Positions 49,137 to 59,338 of a DNA stretch of 64,000 nucleotides are shown here, piece by piece. Both the position numbers and the translations under genes were made by a program. Origin of the DNA: Methylotenera versatilis 79 (GTDB lineage Bacteria; Pseudomonadota; Gammaproteobacteria; Burkholderiales; Methylophilaceae). The notes beneath the pieces are model-generated. The model was not told where the DNA came from, did not search any database, and worked only from the letters and a program-made list of their open reading frames with translations. The DNA is taken from the NCBI RefSeq assembly GCF_000384375.1, contig NZ_ARVX01000001.1, forward strand, positions 868,001-932,000. The letters run 5' to 3'. How positions within the stretch are numbered: the stretch's first letter is position 1; each line of letters starts with the position of its first letter.

Positions 49137-49212
49137 TGGTGGGTGCTAACGGGGTCGAACCGCTGACATTCGCCTTGTAAGGGCGACGCTCTACCAACTG
49201 AGCTAAGCACCC
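49137..49212 (-). tRNA. tRNA-Val (anticodon TAC)
   Basis: 76-nt cloverleaf with encoded CCA. Acceptor GGGTGCT/AGCACCC, loop CTTACAA with anticodon TAC, 26 bp upstream of tRNA-Asp. Confidence 0.95.
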
Positions 49213-49481
49213 GTCATCATTGACAGGGTGCGCATTCTACAATAAATTTTGATAATTTGAATCATTAACCTTAATAAAGTTAAAACATTTATTTTTTCAA
49301 TAACGGTTTATGATTTATTTACAAGCCGATAAAATAATAAAGTGTGAACTGACAATTTTTTTAAAGTTTGCTTTATTTTGAAAATATTGGCTGGCCTGTT
49401 ACTCTAAAAGATGAGTGCAATTATTTTCTCTTTAGTTATATGAGATATAAGTTCGATTAACCCATAATTAATAAAAACAAT

Positions 49482-50768
49482 ATGCCTATAACAATTAATG
49501 AATGTATAAAATCTGATGATCCTTTGTCGGAAGACATATTCGAATGTCTTGTCACTTTCAAAGAAGAAACTGAACTCATAGATTTTAAAATTGCTTTTGA
49601 AAATACGGATAAGGAATGGCTAGAAATTACAAAAGATTTATTGGCTTTCACAAACACTTTTGGGGGGTATCTTGTGTTTGGTGTTAAAAATGCAACTTTT
49701 GAAATTATTGGTTTACCTCAAGATCAACTAACACTATTAGTTGATGTGAATAAATTCATCCAAAAAATTAATAAAAATATAGATCCTCCAATCACTCGAA
49801 TCAGATCTAAGCAATTTAAAAAAGACGATAAAGACTTAGTAGTTATTTTTATACCCCCATCATATGACCGAACACATTTAATTACAAAAGACGCGTCATT
49901 TATTCACCTAAGTGGCAAAACTCAAACGGTTTTGCATATGGGAACAACATATGTTCGTCGAAGTGCTGCAAATCACATGATGGACTCTAGAGATATTGAT
50001 GACATTCTTAATAGAAGAATTGATTACTTTAAGCACTCCTTATTGGAAAAAATTACTAAAGTAGTTGAAGCGCCTAAGGGAAGTGAAATTTTCGTTTTGT
50101 CCGAGGACAGATCTAATCCTGAACATACCAGATTTATCATTCAGGATGCTCCAGATGCCATTCCCGTAAAAGGAATGAGTTTTACTATTACCCCCGAAAC
50201 AAACGAACAAGAAATTGCGGGTTGGATAGCGATGACTACAAGAGATCCTTTTGCTATTCCACATTCTGCAATAACTTGGAGATGGTATAGAGAGAGGGAG
50301 CTAATAAATTTGTCAAATGAGCAGCGATTATGGGTTGCTCGGTATAGTTTACAAGCTATGACCCCCGCATTTTATTGGCTAAAAGATTGCGATGCTATGA
50401 ACATTTCTGCAATGCTTAATGAAGCATTATCAGACAATGGAAATATTAATGCATTGGGAGACATTGCTTCAACAGGGGCTTTTTTGGGTAATAAATTTCA
50501 CAAAACGTTAATTACTCGCATAGGAAAAAAAGTGACACTTTTGTCCCCTGCATCAAGAACTATTCCCCACAACGGTCCGAAGGCATTATTCAGGGCGGAC
50601 AATATCAAATCCAATTCAAAAAACCTTTATGAAGAGCTAAATAAAATTGCTCAAAGTTCAAAAGAATTAAAATCCTGTGAACCAACTTTAACTGATAGAT
50701 ATAGAGCACAAGCTTTAGATTGTCATCTTTACGCGCAGGACAATAAATACGTTAATAAAAATACGTAG
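49482..50768 (+). CDS. AlbA_2-domain (Schlafen-type) putative DNA-binding protein
   Basis: 428-residue protein whose first third is an AlbA_2 domain (PF04326): FKEETELIDFKIAF near 26-39, then LLAFTNTFGGYLVFGVKNATFEIIGLP near 55-80, and the segment TYVRRSAANHMMDSRDI near 152. The remaining ~250 residues are not recognised; they end in a lysine- and asparagine-rich tail. Such proteins act as transcriptional regulators or as parts of anti-phage and accessory systems. The gene is visibly more AT-rich than its neighbours, has no clear Shine-Dalgarno, and sits alone beside two tRNA genes, all signs of acquisition. A bidirectional terminator follows. Confidence 0.8.
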   Translation: MPITINECIKSDDPLSEDIFECLVTFKEETELIDFKIAFENTDKEWLEITKDLLAFTNTFGGYLVFGVKNATFEIIGLPQDQLTLLVDVNKFIQKINKNIDPPITRIRSKQFKKDDKDLVVIFIPPSYDRTHLITKDASFIHLSGKTQTVLHMGTTYVRRSAANHMMDSRDIDDILNRRIDYFKHSLLEKITKVVEAPKGSEIFVLSEDRSNPEHTRFIIQDAPDAIPVKGMSFTITPETNEQEIAGWIAMTTRDPFAIPHSAITWRWYRERELINLSNEQRLWVARYSLQAMTPAFYWLKDCDAMNISAMLNEALSDNGNINALGDIASTGAFLGNKFHKTLITRIGKKVTLLSPASRTIPHNGPKALFRADNIKSNSKNLYEELNKIAQSSKELKSCEPTLTDRYRAQALDCHLYAQDNKYVNKNT

Positions 50769-50798
50769 CAATTTATTCAGTTAATTACTACATAAGAT

Positions 50799-50828
50799 TA
50801 AAAAGCCAGCTTTCGCTGGCTTTTTAAT
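50799..50828. terminator. Bidirectional terminator between the AlbA_2 gene and thiC
   Basis: AAAAAGCCAGC TTTC GCTGGCTTTTT hairpin with A and T flanks; serves both convergent genes. Confidence 0.85.
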
Positions 50829-50846
50829 CTGGCACAGAGTTAAAAC

Positions 50847-52751
<1,905 letters not shown>

Positions 52752-52799
52752 CTATTCATTTATGCAAGCGCAAAAAAGTAAGATTACTTTTTTGGTTAG

Positions 52800-52851
52800 A
52801 TTGGTAGGAAAGCATTTTGATGCTTTACCCACTATAAATTTGTAGGAAAGC
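52800..52851 (-). promoter_or_regulatory. Competing hairpins downstream of the TPP aptamer (expression platform)
   Basis: GCTTTCCTA appears twice downstream of the aptamer on the minus strand (52843-52851 and about 52805-52813). Both copies are complementary to TAGGAAAGC at the aptamer 3' end (52862-52870). They can form mutually exclusive hairpins with it, a plausible switching device. No strong U run is present. Confidence 0.45.
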
Positions 52852-52855
52852 TTGT

Positions 52856-52946
52856 GAAGCTGCTTTCCTACGGCGGCATTACCCGCATCAGGTTCAAAGG
52901 GTGATTCTCACTGGCTTATTTTGAAATAAATCAGACCCCTAGCAAT
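52856..52946 (-). promoter_or_regulatory. TPP riboswitch (THI element)
   Basis: Minus-strand aptamer with the conserved elements AGGGGT, GTGAGAATCACCC, the invariant TTTGAACCTGATGCGGGTAA, GCCGCCGTAGGAAAGC. It lies in the thiC leader, as in most bacteria, and should lower thiC expression when thiamine pyrophosphate is plentiful. Confidence 0.93.
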
Positions 52947-53111
52947 GTTTGCAATGTACGCGAAAACCACTAAAAAGGCAACAAATGCCTTTAAATTTGA
53001 GAGTGATTATCGGCCTTAGATTGCAATAAATATAGTGTTTAATATAGGTTTTTTCAGCAAAAAATGTTATAAATGCCGTAGTCGTTCACATAATTATAAT
53101 GTAGGTTAACT

Positions 53112-53252
53112 ATGATACTCATCGCCCTCTATTACGCGCTAGCCATTGCTGTATTGACCCTGCATTTCACTGGGCATCTAGAACGTTGGAATATGGAGTG
53201 GTTGGTATTTGTGTTCGCGATAACCGTTTTCCCTGCCGTGCTTTATTTATAA
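53112..53252 (+). CDS. Small membrane protein, 46 residues
   Basis: Two predicted helices (ILIALYYALAIAVLTLHF and MEWLVFVFAITVFPAVLYL) joined by a short charged loop (TGHLERWN). AGGTTAACT precedes the ATG at a workable distance. I do not recognise a family. Coding evidence is limited to the ordered two-helix layout and ribosome site. Confidence 0.55.
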   Translation: MILIALYYALAIAVLTLHFTGHLERWNMEWLVFVFAITVFPAVLYL

Positions 53253-53417
53253 GCATTCAAAAATTACAAGTATTTAAGTGTTAAGTAATGATGTTTTGAT
53301 TACCAGCGCATTGTTTGATGTACTGCTTTCTATTGCTGATTTATCTCTTTCTCAAATTCAATACAAGCCTTATTTGAAGGCTTAAATCCCGCACTAAAAT
53401 TTACACTAAAAAACAGG

Positions 53418-53469
53418 TTAAGTTGTTGTTGACACAGCAACTTAACGTTGTTAAATTAACGATGTTAAG
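53418..53469. promoter_or_regulatory. Palindromic operator and promoter of the tetR-RND operon
   Basis: Two overlapping inverted repeats: TTAAGTTGTTG/CAGCAACTTAA (53418-53445) and CTTAACGTTGTTAA/TTAACGATGTTAAG (53441-53469). They enclose a promoter with -35 TTGACA (53429-53434), 16-base spacer and -10 TTAAAT (53451-53456). This fits autorepression by the TetR protein encoded 16 bp further on. Confidence 0.7.
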
Positions 53470-53484
53470 TTTAAGTTATTTATA

Positions 53485-54117
53485 ATGCCACCAAAACCTA
53501 AAACACAGCTCGAACGTCAGCAATTACGCACCTTAATTATGGATGCAGCGCGTGAGCTATTTGTATCGCGCGGTCCAGAAGCGGTGACGATGCGTGAGAT
53601 AGCCAAGCGTATTGGTTATTCTGCCACCAGCATTTACCTGCATTTTGCCGATAAAGAAGCATTAATCCGTGCCATTTGCGATACGGATTTTTTAGCGTTG
53701 GCCAACGCATTAAAAAGCAATTTAAGCATTAGTGACCCAGTTGAGCGCTTGCTGGCTTTCGGTTGGGCTTATGCGCAATTCGGCTTAAATTATCCCAATC
53801 ACTATCGCATGATGTTTATGACAGAACATCCACTCAGCGACCCAAAATTATCCACGCTGCAACAAAATAATGCTGAACAAGATGCCTATTTTCAATTAAA
53901 AACCGTGGTTAATGAAGTTTTTCTGGCGAATAAATTTAAGTCAGATTTAACAGATTCAGAGCTAATTGCACAAACTATTTGGGCGGGTATGCACGGTGTT
54001 TGCGCTTTGCATATTAGTATGGCGAATGACGTGTGGGTGAATTGGCGTGAAATTGAGGCGCGTTTGCTGATGATGCAATTAACCTTGATGCGCGGCATGC
54101 TGAAAGAGCCATCATGA
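53485..54117 (+). CDS. TetR/AcrR-family transcriptional regulator
   Basis: 210-residue repressor with an N-terminal helix-turn-helix (AARELFVSRGPEAVTMREIAKR then IGYSATSIYLHFADKEALIRAI) and a ligand-binding C-terminal domain of the WHG/TetR_C_13 type. It heads the operon for the RND pump, and two palindromes over the promoter (53418-53469) suggest autoregulation. Ligand unknown. The Shine-Dalgarno is weak. Confidence 0.92.
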   Translation: MPPKPKTQLERQQLRTLIMDAARELFVSRGPEAVTMREIAKRIGYSATSIYLHFADKEALIRAICDTDFLALANALKSNLSISDPVERLLAFGWAYAQFGLNYPNHYRMMFMTEHPLSDPKLSTLQQNNAEQDAYFQLKTVVNEVFLANKFKSDLTDSELIAQTIWAGMHGVCALHISMANDVWVNWREIEARLLMMQLTLMRGMLKEPS

Positions 54118-54162
54118 CGGATAATGTGATAACCATAAAGAAATAATAAACGAAAGCTAATT

Positions 54163-55308
54163 ATGCAGCAAAAAATGGTCAGTTTAATTGTGTTAAGTCT
54201 ATTGATGGTAGGTTGTAAAAAACCTGCAGAAGTGCCTGCGCCGCCGCGTCCAGCGCTGGTTGTGGTTGCAGGTGAAATGACTTTAAACGAGGGCATGGTG
54301 TTGATAGGCGAAGTGAAATCTCGCTATGAATCAAATCTTGGCTTTAGAATTGGCGGCAAAATTATTGAGCGCAAAGTGGATATTGGGCAGCAAGTAAAAA
54401 AAGGCCAAATAATTGCGCGGTTAGATGCCGCTGATACCAACTTAACCGCGGCTGCAGCTTTGGCAGATGTGCGTGCTGCAGAAGCCAACCATGCTTTAGC
54501 GCAAGCAGAAGTGGAACGCCAGCGTAGTCTGTTTAATAAAAAATTCATTTCAGCTTCTGCTCTCGATTTACGCGAAGCAGAATTGAAAACATCAACAGCG
54601 CGCTTGCAACAGGTGAAAGCACAAGCGGCTGTTTCGAGTAATCAATCACGCTATACCGCTTTAGTTGCAGATAGAGATGGCGTTGTGACGCAGATTCGCG
54701 CTGAACCGGGCCAAGTGGTGAATGAAGGTGAGGCGATTGCGCAAATTGTCGATACTCAAAAGATTGAGGTGTTAGTCGCAGTGCCAGAGTCGCATATGGC
54801 AGATTTAAAGTTGGATGACGCGGTGACGGTTAGGCTTTGGGCAAACCAAGATAAAAATACTGCCGATAAAGATAGTCCAGTTACAAATACACAAAAAACC
54901 TACACAGGAAAAGTGCGCGAAATCGCACCTGCAGCTAACTCTGCAACGCGTGCTTTCGATGTGCGTGTGAGCATAAACGATGCAGATGAGGCGATTAAAT
55001 TTGGTATGACTGCAGGCGTGCGATTTGGCAAGCATGATGTATCCGAAAATATCGTGGTTCCGTCTACCGCATTAACAGAGCTGAACGGTAAAACGAGTGT
55101 ATGGGTGATAGATAACGTAAAAAACCATGTTGGTGTAGCGCATGCGCGTAAAGTTATCTCAGGACAATTCACTGAGGATGGCGTAAAAATTACGCAAGGT
55201 TTGCGCGCGGGAGAGTTGGTGGTAATTGCAGGTGCGCATACGTTAACTGATGGTCAACAAGTGAAACCAATACAAGAAACCCAATTCAAGGGTTTTAGCC
55301 ATGAGTGA
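54163..55308 (+). CDS. RND efflux periplasmic adaptor (membrane fusion lipoprotein)
   Basis: Periplasmic adaptor linking the RND pump to TolC. The 381 residues begin with a lipobox (LLMVGCKK, Cys17), then a barrel-sandwich hybrid with GGKIIERKVDIGQQVKKGQIIARLDAADT, an alpha hairpin, and the second lipoyl half DGVVTQIRAEPGQVVNEG. It overlaps the pump gene by 8 bases. Confidence 0.93.
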   Translation: MQQKMVSLIVLSLLMVGCKKPAEVPAPPRPALVVVAGEMTLNEGMVLIGEVKSRYESNLGFRIGGKIIERKVDIGQQVKKGQIIARLDAADTNLTAAAALADVRAAEANHALAQAEVERQRSLFNKKFISASALDLREAELKTSTARLQQVKAQAAVSSNQSRYTALVADRDGVVTQIRAEPGQVVNEGEAIAQIVDTQKIEVLVAVPESHMADLKLDDAVTVRLWANQDKNTADKDSPVTNTQKTYTGKVREIAPAANSATRAFDVRVSINDADEAIKFGMTAGVRFGKHDVSENIVVPSTALTELNGKTSVWVIDNVKNHVGVAHARKVISGQFTEDGVKITQGLRAGELVVIAGAHTLTDGQQVKPIQETQFKGFSHE

Positions 55309-58300
55309 CGCTAAAGATACGCAAGACCAGCAAACAACTGGCTTTAATTTGTCCAGATGGGCACTTAACCACCAAACATTGGTGTTATATCTGATGTTGA
55401 TGTTAACGTTTTCGGGCTTGTTTGCTTATACCAAATTAGGTCAATCAGAAGATCCGCCATTTACTTTTAAAGTGATGCTGATTCGCACCAGTTGGCCAGG
55501 CGCAAGTGCGGTTGAAGTCGAGCAGCAAATCACCGATAAGTTAGAAAAAAAATTGCAGGAAGTACCGCATCTGGATTACACCAACAGCTATTCGCGCCCT
55601 GGTGAGTCGATGATATTTATCGTGATTAAAGACGATACTTTTTCTAAAGATATCCCAGGAATCTGGTATCAAGTGCGCAAAAAAGTCGGCGATATTCGCC
55701 ACACTTTGCCGCAGAACATTGAAAGTCTTACTTTTAATGACGAATTTAGTGATGTTTACGGCAGCATGTATGCCTTAACAGGCGATGGTTTTGATAATTT
55801 TGGCTTAAAAAAACAAGCAGAAATCATCCGTGCAGAACTGCTTAAGACCAAAGATGTAGCCAAAGTAGATTTTTTCGGTGAGCAAAAACAGCGTATTTAT
55901 ATCGAATTTTCAAACGCCAAACTTTCTACGTTGGGGATTAGCACAACGACGCTCATTAATATTCTGCAAACACAAAATGCAGTGGTTAAAAGCGGCACGT
56001 TTGACTCATCGAAGGAGCGCATTCGCATTGAAGTTTCCGGACGATATAGCACTTTAGAAGATTTGCGCGAGTTAAGATTGCGCGCTAATAATCAAGATTT
56101 TAAATTGGGCGATGTTGCGCGTATTTATCGCGGCTATGAAAATCCGCCAAAAGATGCGGTGCGTTACAACGGCCAAGAAACCTTATTATTGGGCGTGAGT
56201 ATGCGTGAGGGCGGCGATGTGATTGCGCTTGGCCATGCGCTGGATGAAAAAATCACGCATATTCAACAAAATCTGCCTGTAGGATTAAGCTTTGAAACGG
56301 TTAGCTCGCAACCAAAAATAGTGGCGCATTCTGTTAATGATTTTGTGATGTCATTGGTTGAAGCGCTGGTGATTGTGTTGGGCGTTAGTTTGATATCGCT
56401 GGGATTACGCACGGGAATTGTCGTAGCGATTACTATTCCTGTGGTGCTGTCAGCCACTTTTTTAGTGATGAATTTGTTTGATATTGGCTTACATAAAATC
56501 TCTTTAGGCGCATTGATTTTAGCGCTTGGATTATTGGTAGATGATGCAATTATCGCGGTAGAAATGATGTCATCCAAAATGGAACAAGGCATGGAAAGGG
56601 CGAAAGCTGCTGCATTCGCCTACACATCAACCGCTATGCCGATGCTCACTGGCACTTTAGTAACCGTAGCTGGTTTTCTGCCGATTGCGACAGCGGCATC
56701 CAGCACAGGCGAATATACACGCTCCATCTTTCAGGTTTCTGCCATTGCGCTGATTATTTCTTGGATAGCTGCGGTGATTTTTGTGCCGTATCTGGGTTAC
56801 CATTTATTGCCAGATTATGCGCAAAAACCTAAGCCATCTAAGTTAACAACATGGTTTAAAGCAAAATTTAATTGGGCTGATAAACCCGATGATAATCACC
56901 ATCACGATATTTATAATACGGCGTTTTACAGCGCATTCCGGCGTTTAGTGACCGCATGTGTGCGTTATCGCAAAACAGTTATTGTGATAACGCTATTGTT
57001 GTTTGCGCTTTCAATTGTGGGTTTTGGCAAAGTGCAACAGCAGTTTTTCCCTGATTCCACGCGATTAGAATTAATGGTCGATTTGCGCATGACCGAAGGT
57101 GCGTCTTATCAAGCAACCAATGTGGAAGTGAAAAAGCTGGAAACTTGGCTACGCGCTTGGAACGCTAAAAATAAAGGGATCGATAATTTTGTGGCTTATA
57201 TCGGCACAGGCAGCCCGCGTTATTATTTGCCATTAGATATTCAATTAGCGCATCGCGGTTTTGCTCAATTTGTGATTTTGAGTAAAGATTTACAAAACCG
57301 CGAAGCGTTGCGCAAAGATTTGCTCAATCTATTTGAACAGGATTTCCCTGCATTAAGAGCTTCCGTCTTGCGATTGGAAAATGGTCCGCCAGTCGGTTTT
57401 CCTGTGCAGTTTCGGGTTGCAGGCACCAATATCGAAGAAATTCGCACCATATCGCACCAAATTGCCGATTTAATGCGTGCAAATAATCAGTTAACTAATG
57501 TGCAGCTTAATTGGGAAGAGCCAAGTAAAGTGATTAAAGTACATGTTGACCAAGCAAAAGCGCGCTTGTTGGGCGTTAGCTCGGCGGATATTGCTAATGT
57601 GCTCAATGCGGCGATTAGCGAACTCTATATCACTGAATTTAGAGAAGGCAATGAGCGCATCGATTTAGTCGCACGCGGTGTAGAGGTTGAGCGTACACAG
57701 TTATCGCGCCTAGCAAATTTGATGATTAATACACAGAATGCCGGTGCAAATAATCAAACGCCAAGTAGTCAATCAACAAGTAGTCAAACTGCGGTTCCGC
57801 TTTCGCAAATTGCGACGATTTCATCCGAATTCGAAGAAGGCGTGATTTGGCGGCGTAATCGCGTGCCTTCCATTATCGTGCGTGCGCATTTGCGCGGCAA
57901 CTTGCAGGCGCCGGTCGTTTCTGCGCAAATCGAAGAAAAACTAACGGCAATAAAAGCCAATTTGCCGCTCGGTGTAACCGTTGAAACAGGTGGTGCGGTA
58001 GAAGAGTCTGCTAAAGGCGGCGCATCGGTGGCCAAAGGTGCGCCATTGTTTTTGGTGGCGGTATTAACCTTGCTGATATTGCAATTACAAAGTTTTTCAC
58101 GCGTATTTTTAGTGTTGCTCACCGCGCCTTTGGGCTTGATTGGCGTCACAATAGCGTTGTTAATATTTGATAAACCATTTGGTTTTGTGGCTATGCTGGG
58201 CACAATCGCTTTATCGGGCATGATTATGCGCAACTCGGTGATCCTGGTGGATCAGATTGAGCAAGATAAATCGCACGGAATACACGCTTGGAATGCAATC

Positions 58301-58504
58301 ATCGAATCCACTATACGACGCTTCCGACCAATTGTATTAACGGCGGCCGCGGCGATATTAGCCATGATACCGTTAACCAGAAGTGTATTCTTTGGCCCAA
58401 TGGCAGTAGCGATTATGGGCGGTTTAGCGGTAGCTACTTTATTGACTGTGCTTTTCTTGCCTGCATTATATGCAGCATGGTTTCGCGTTAAAGCGCCAGA
58501 ATAG
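55301..58504 (+). CDS. RND-family efflux permease
   Basis: Inner-membrane proton antiporter of 1067 residues. TM4 contains the paired aspartates in LGLLVDDAIIAVEMM near 406-420. Two porter halves (SWPGASAVEVEQQITDKLE and the second TSLGVSSADIANVLNAAI-like SSADIANVLNAAISELYITEF) are separated by twelve helices in all. A Ser/Gln/Thr-rich insert (QTPSSQSTSSQ) lies near 825. With the adaptor and tolC it forms a tripartite exporter; substrate unknown. Confidence 0.95.
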   Translation: MSDAKDTQDQQTTGFNLSRWALNHQTLVLYLMLMLTFSGLFAYTKLGQSEDPPFTFKVMLIRTSWPGASAVEVEQQITDKLEKKLQEVPHLDYTNSYSRPGESMIFIVIKDDTFSKDIPGIWYQVRKKVGDIRHTLPQNIESLTFNDEFSDVYGSMYALTGDGFDNFGLKKQAEIIRAELLKTKDVAKVDFFGEQKQRIYIEFSNAKLSTLGISTTTLINILQTQNAVVKSGTFDSSKERIRIEVSGRYSTLEDLRELRLRANNQDFKLGDVARIYRGYENPPKDAVRYNGQETLLLGVSMREGGDVIALGHALDEKITHIQQNLPVGLSFETVSSQPKIVAHSVNDFVMSLVEALVIVLGVSLISLGLRTGIVVAITIPVVLSATFLVMNLFDIGLHKISLGALILALGLLVDDAIIAVEMMSSKMEQGMERAKAAAFAYTSTAMPMLTGTLVTVAGFLPIATAASSTGEYTRSIFQVSAIALIISWIAAVIFVPYLGYHLLPDYAQKPKPSKLTTWFKAKFNWADKPDDNHHHDIYNTAFYSAFRRLVTACVRYRKTVIVITLLLFALSIVGFGKVQQQFFPDSTRLELMVDLRMTEGASYQATNVEVKKLETWLRAWNAKNKGIDNFVAYIGTGSPRYYLPLDIQLAHRGFAQFVILSKDLQNREALRKDLLNLFEQDFPALRASVLRLENGPPVGFPVQFRVAGTNIEEIRTISHQIADLMRANNQLTNVQLNWEEPSKVIKVHVDQAKARLLGVSSADIANVLNAAISELYITEFREGNERIDLVARGVEVERTQLSRLANLMINTQNAGANNQTPSSQSTSSQTAVPLSQIATISSEFEEGVIWRRNRVPSIIVRAHLRGNLQAPVVSAQIEEKLTAIKANLPLGVTVETGGAVEESAKGGASVAKGAPLFLVAVLTLLILQLQSFSRVFLVLLTAPLGLIGVTIALLIFDKPFGFVAMLGTIALSGMIMRNSVILVDQIEQDKSHGIHAWNAIIESTIRRFRPIVLTAAAAILAMIPLTRSVFFGPMAVAIMGGLAVATLLTVLFLPALYAAWFRVKAPE

Positions 58505-58599
58505 ACTGTGAAACTACTTGAAAACTAACTTGAATACCAGATGTAAAATGGCTTAAGTACATCAGTTATAATGCAATTAAATCCTTGAGAGTGCCTAAA

Positions 58600-59337
58600 A
58601 TGACGCCAGAAACAACGTTAACTAATAGAAATTTTAACCTACCTAATGACTTGAATGCGCAGCGCGAAACTGCGGGATTTAATATGCAGCGTGAAACAGC
58701 GCGCTTTAATATGATAGAACAGCAAATTCGTACCTGGGAAGTGCTAGATCCAGTCGTGCTGGCGCTGTTAAACGAAATCCCGCGCGAAAACTTTATTTCT
58801 GCGGAGTATCAAGGTTTAGCATTTGCAGATATTGAGATTCCAATTGGACTGAATCAATTGATGCTCAGCCCAAAATTAGAAGGCCGTATTTTACAGGCGC
58901 TGAATGTGCAAAAAACGCACAATGTTTTGCATATTGGTACTGGCAGCGGCTATATGACTGCGTTATTAGCTAGTTTAGCCAAACAGGTTATTTCAGTAGA
59001 GGTTCATGCAGAATTAAGTGCAAAAGCTGCTAAAAACTTAACCCAAAATAATATCCAAAATGTGCAGTTAATCGTGGGCGATGCTGCACTTGGCTTGATT
59101 GAAAGCGCACCGTTTGATCTGATTGTCTATACCGCCTCATCACCGATTGAGCCAGCTGGTGTACGTAATCAATTGGCAATTGGTGGTGCGATGTTTATTG
59201 TGCTGGGAACTGCGCCAGCGATGCAGGCTACCTTGATTCAACGATTATCAGAAACCAGTTTTAGGCAAGATGTATTGTTTGAAACTTGTATTTCTGAACT
59301 GGTGAATGCGCCACAAGCCAACGCTTTTGAATTTTAA
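58600..59337 (+). CDS. Protein-L-isoaspartate O-methyltransferase-like protein (TolC-linked subfamily)
   Basis: SAM-dependent methyltransferase of the Pcm family, 245 residues from ATG 58600 (MTPETTLTNRNF). The SAM motif is VLHIGTGSGYMTALLASL near 113. The family catalytic region GQTISQP is replaced by NQLMLSPKLEGRIL near 90, a change also typical of the Pcm-like proteins found next to tolC. A 27-bp duplication (58660-58713) repeats QRETA(G/R)FNM; the second copy matches the usual family N-terminus, so ATG 58684 (217 residues) is a realistic alternative start. Its role in the efflux operon is unclear. Confidence 0.82.
   Translation: MTPETTLTNRNFNLPNDLNAQRETAGFNMQRETARFNMIEQQIRTWEVLDPVVLALLNEIPRENFISAEYQGLAFADIEIPIGLNQLMLSPKLEGRILQALNVQKTHNVLHIGTGSGYMTALLASLAKQVISVEVHAELSAKAAKNLTQNNIQNVQLIVGDAALGLIESAPFDLIVYTASSPIEPAGVRNQLAIGGAMFIVLGTAPAMQATLIQRLSETSFRQDVLFETCISELVNAPQANAFEF
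58660..58713 (+). repeat. Tandem 27-bp duplication in the Pcm-like gene
   Basis: Two 9-codon copies (58660-58686, 58687-58713) encode QRETAGFNM and QRETARFNM. Several positions differ synonymously, so the duplication is not recent. Confidence 0.85.
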
Positions 59338-59338
59338 T

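Noticed and set aside
48991-49197. 68-codon minus-strand frame
   Set aside because: It lies across the tRNA-Asp and tRNA-Val genes.
49137-50800. Integrated element using tRNA-Val as attachment site
   Set aside because: The AlbA_2 gene lies on the 5' side of the tRNA, and no integrase or repeat of the tRNA 3' end was found.
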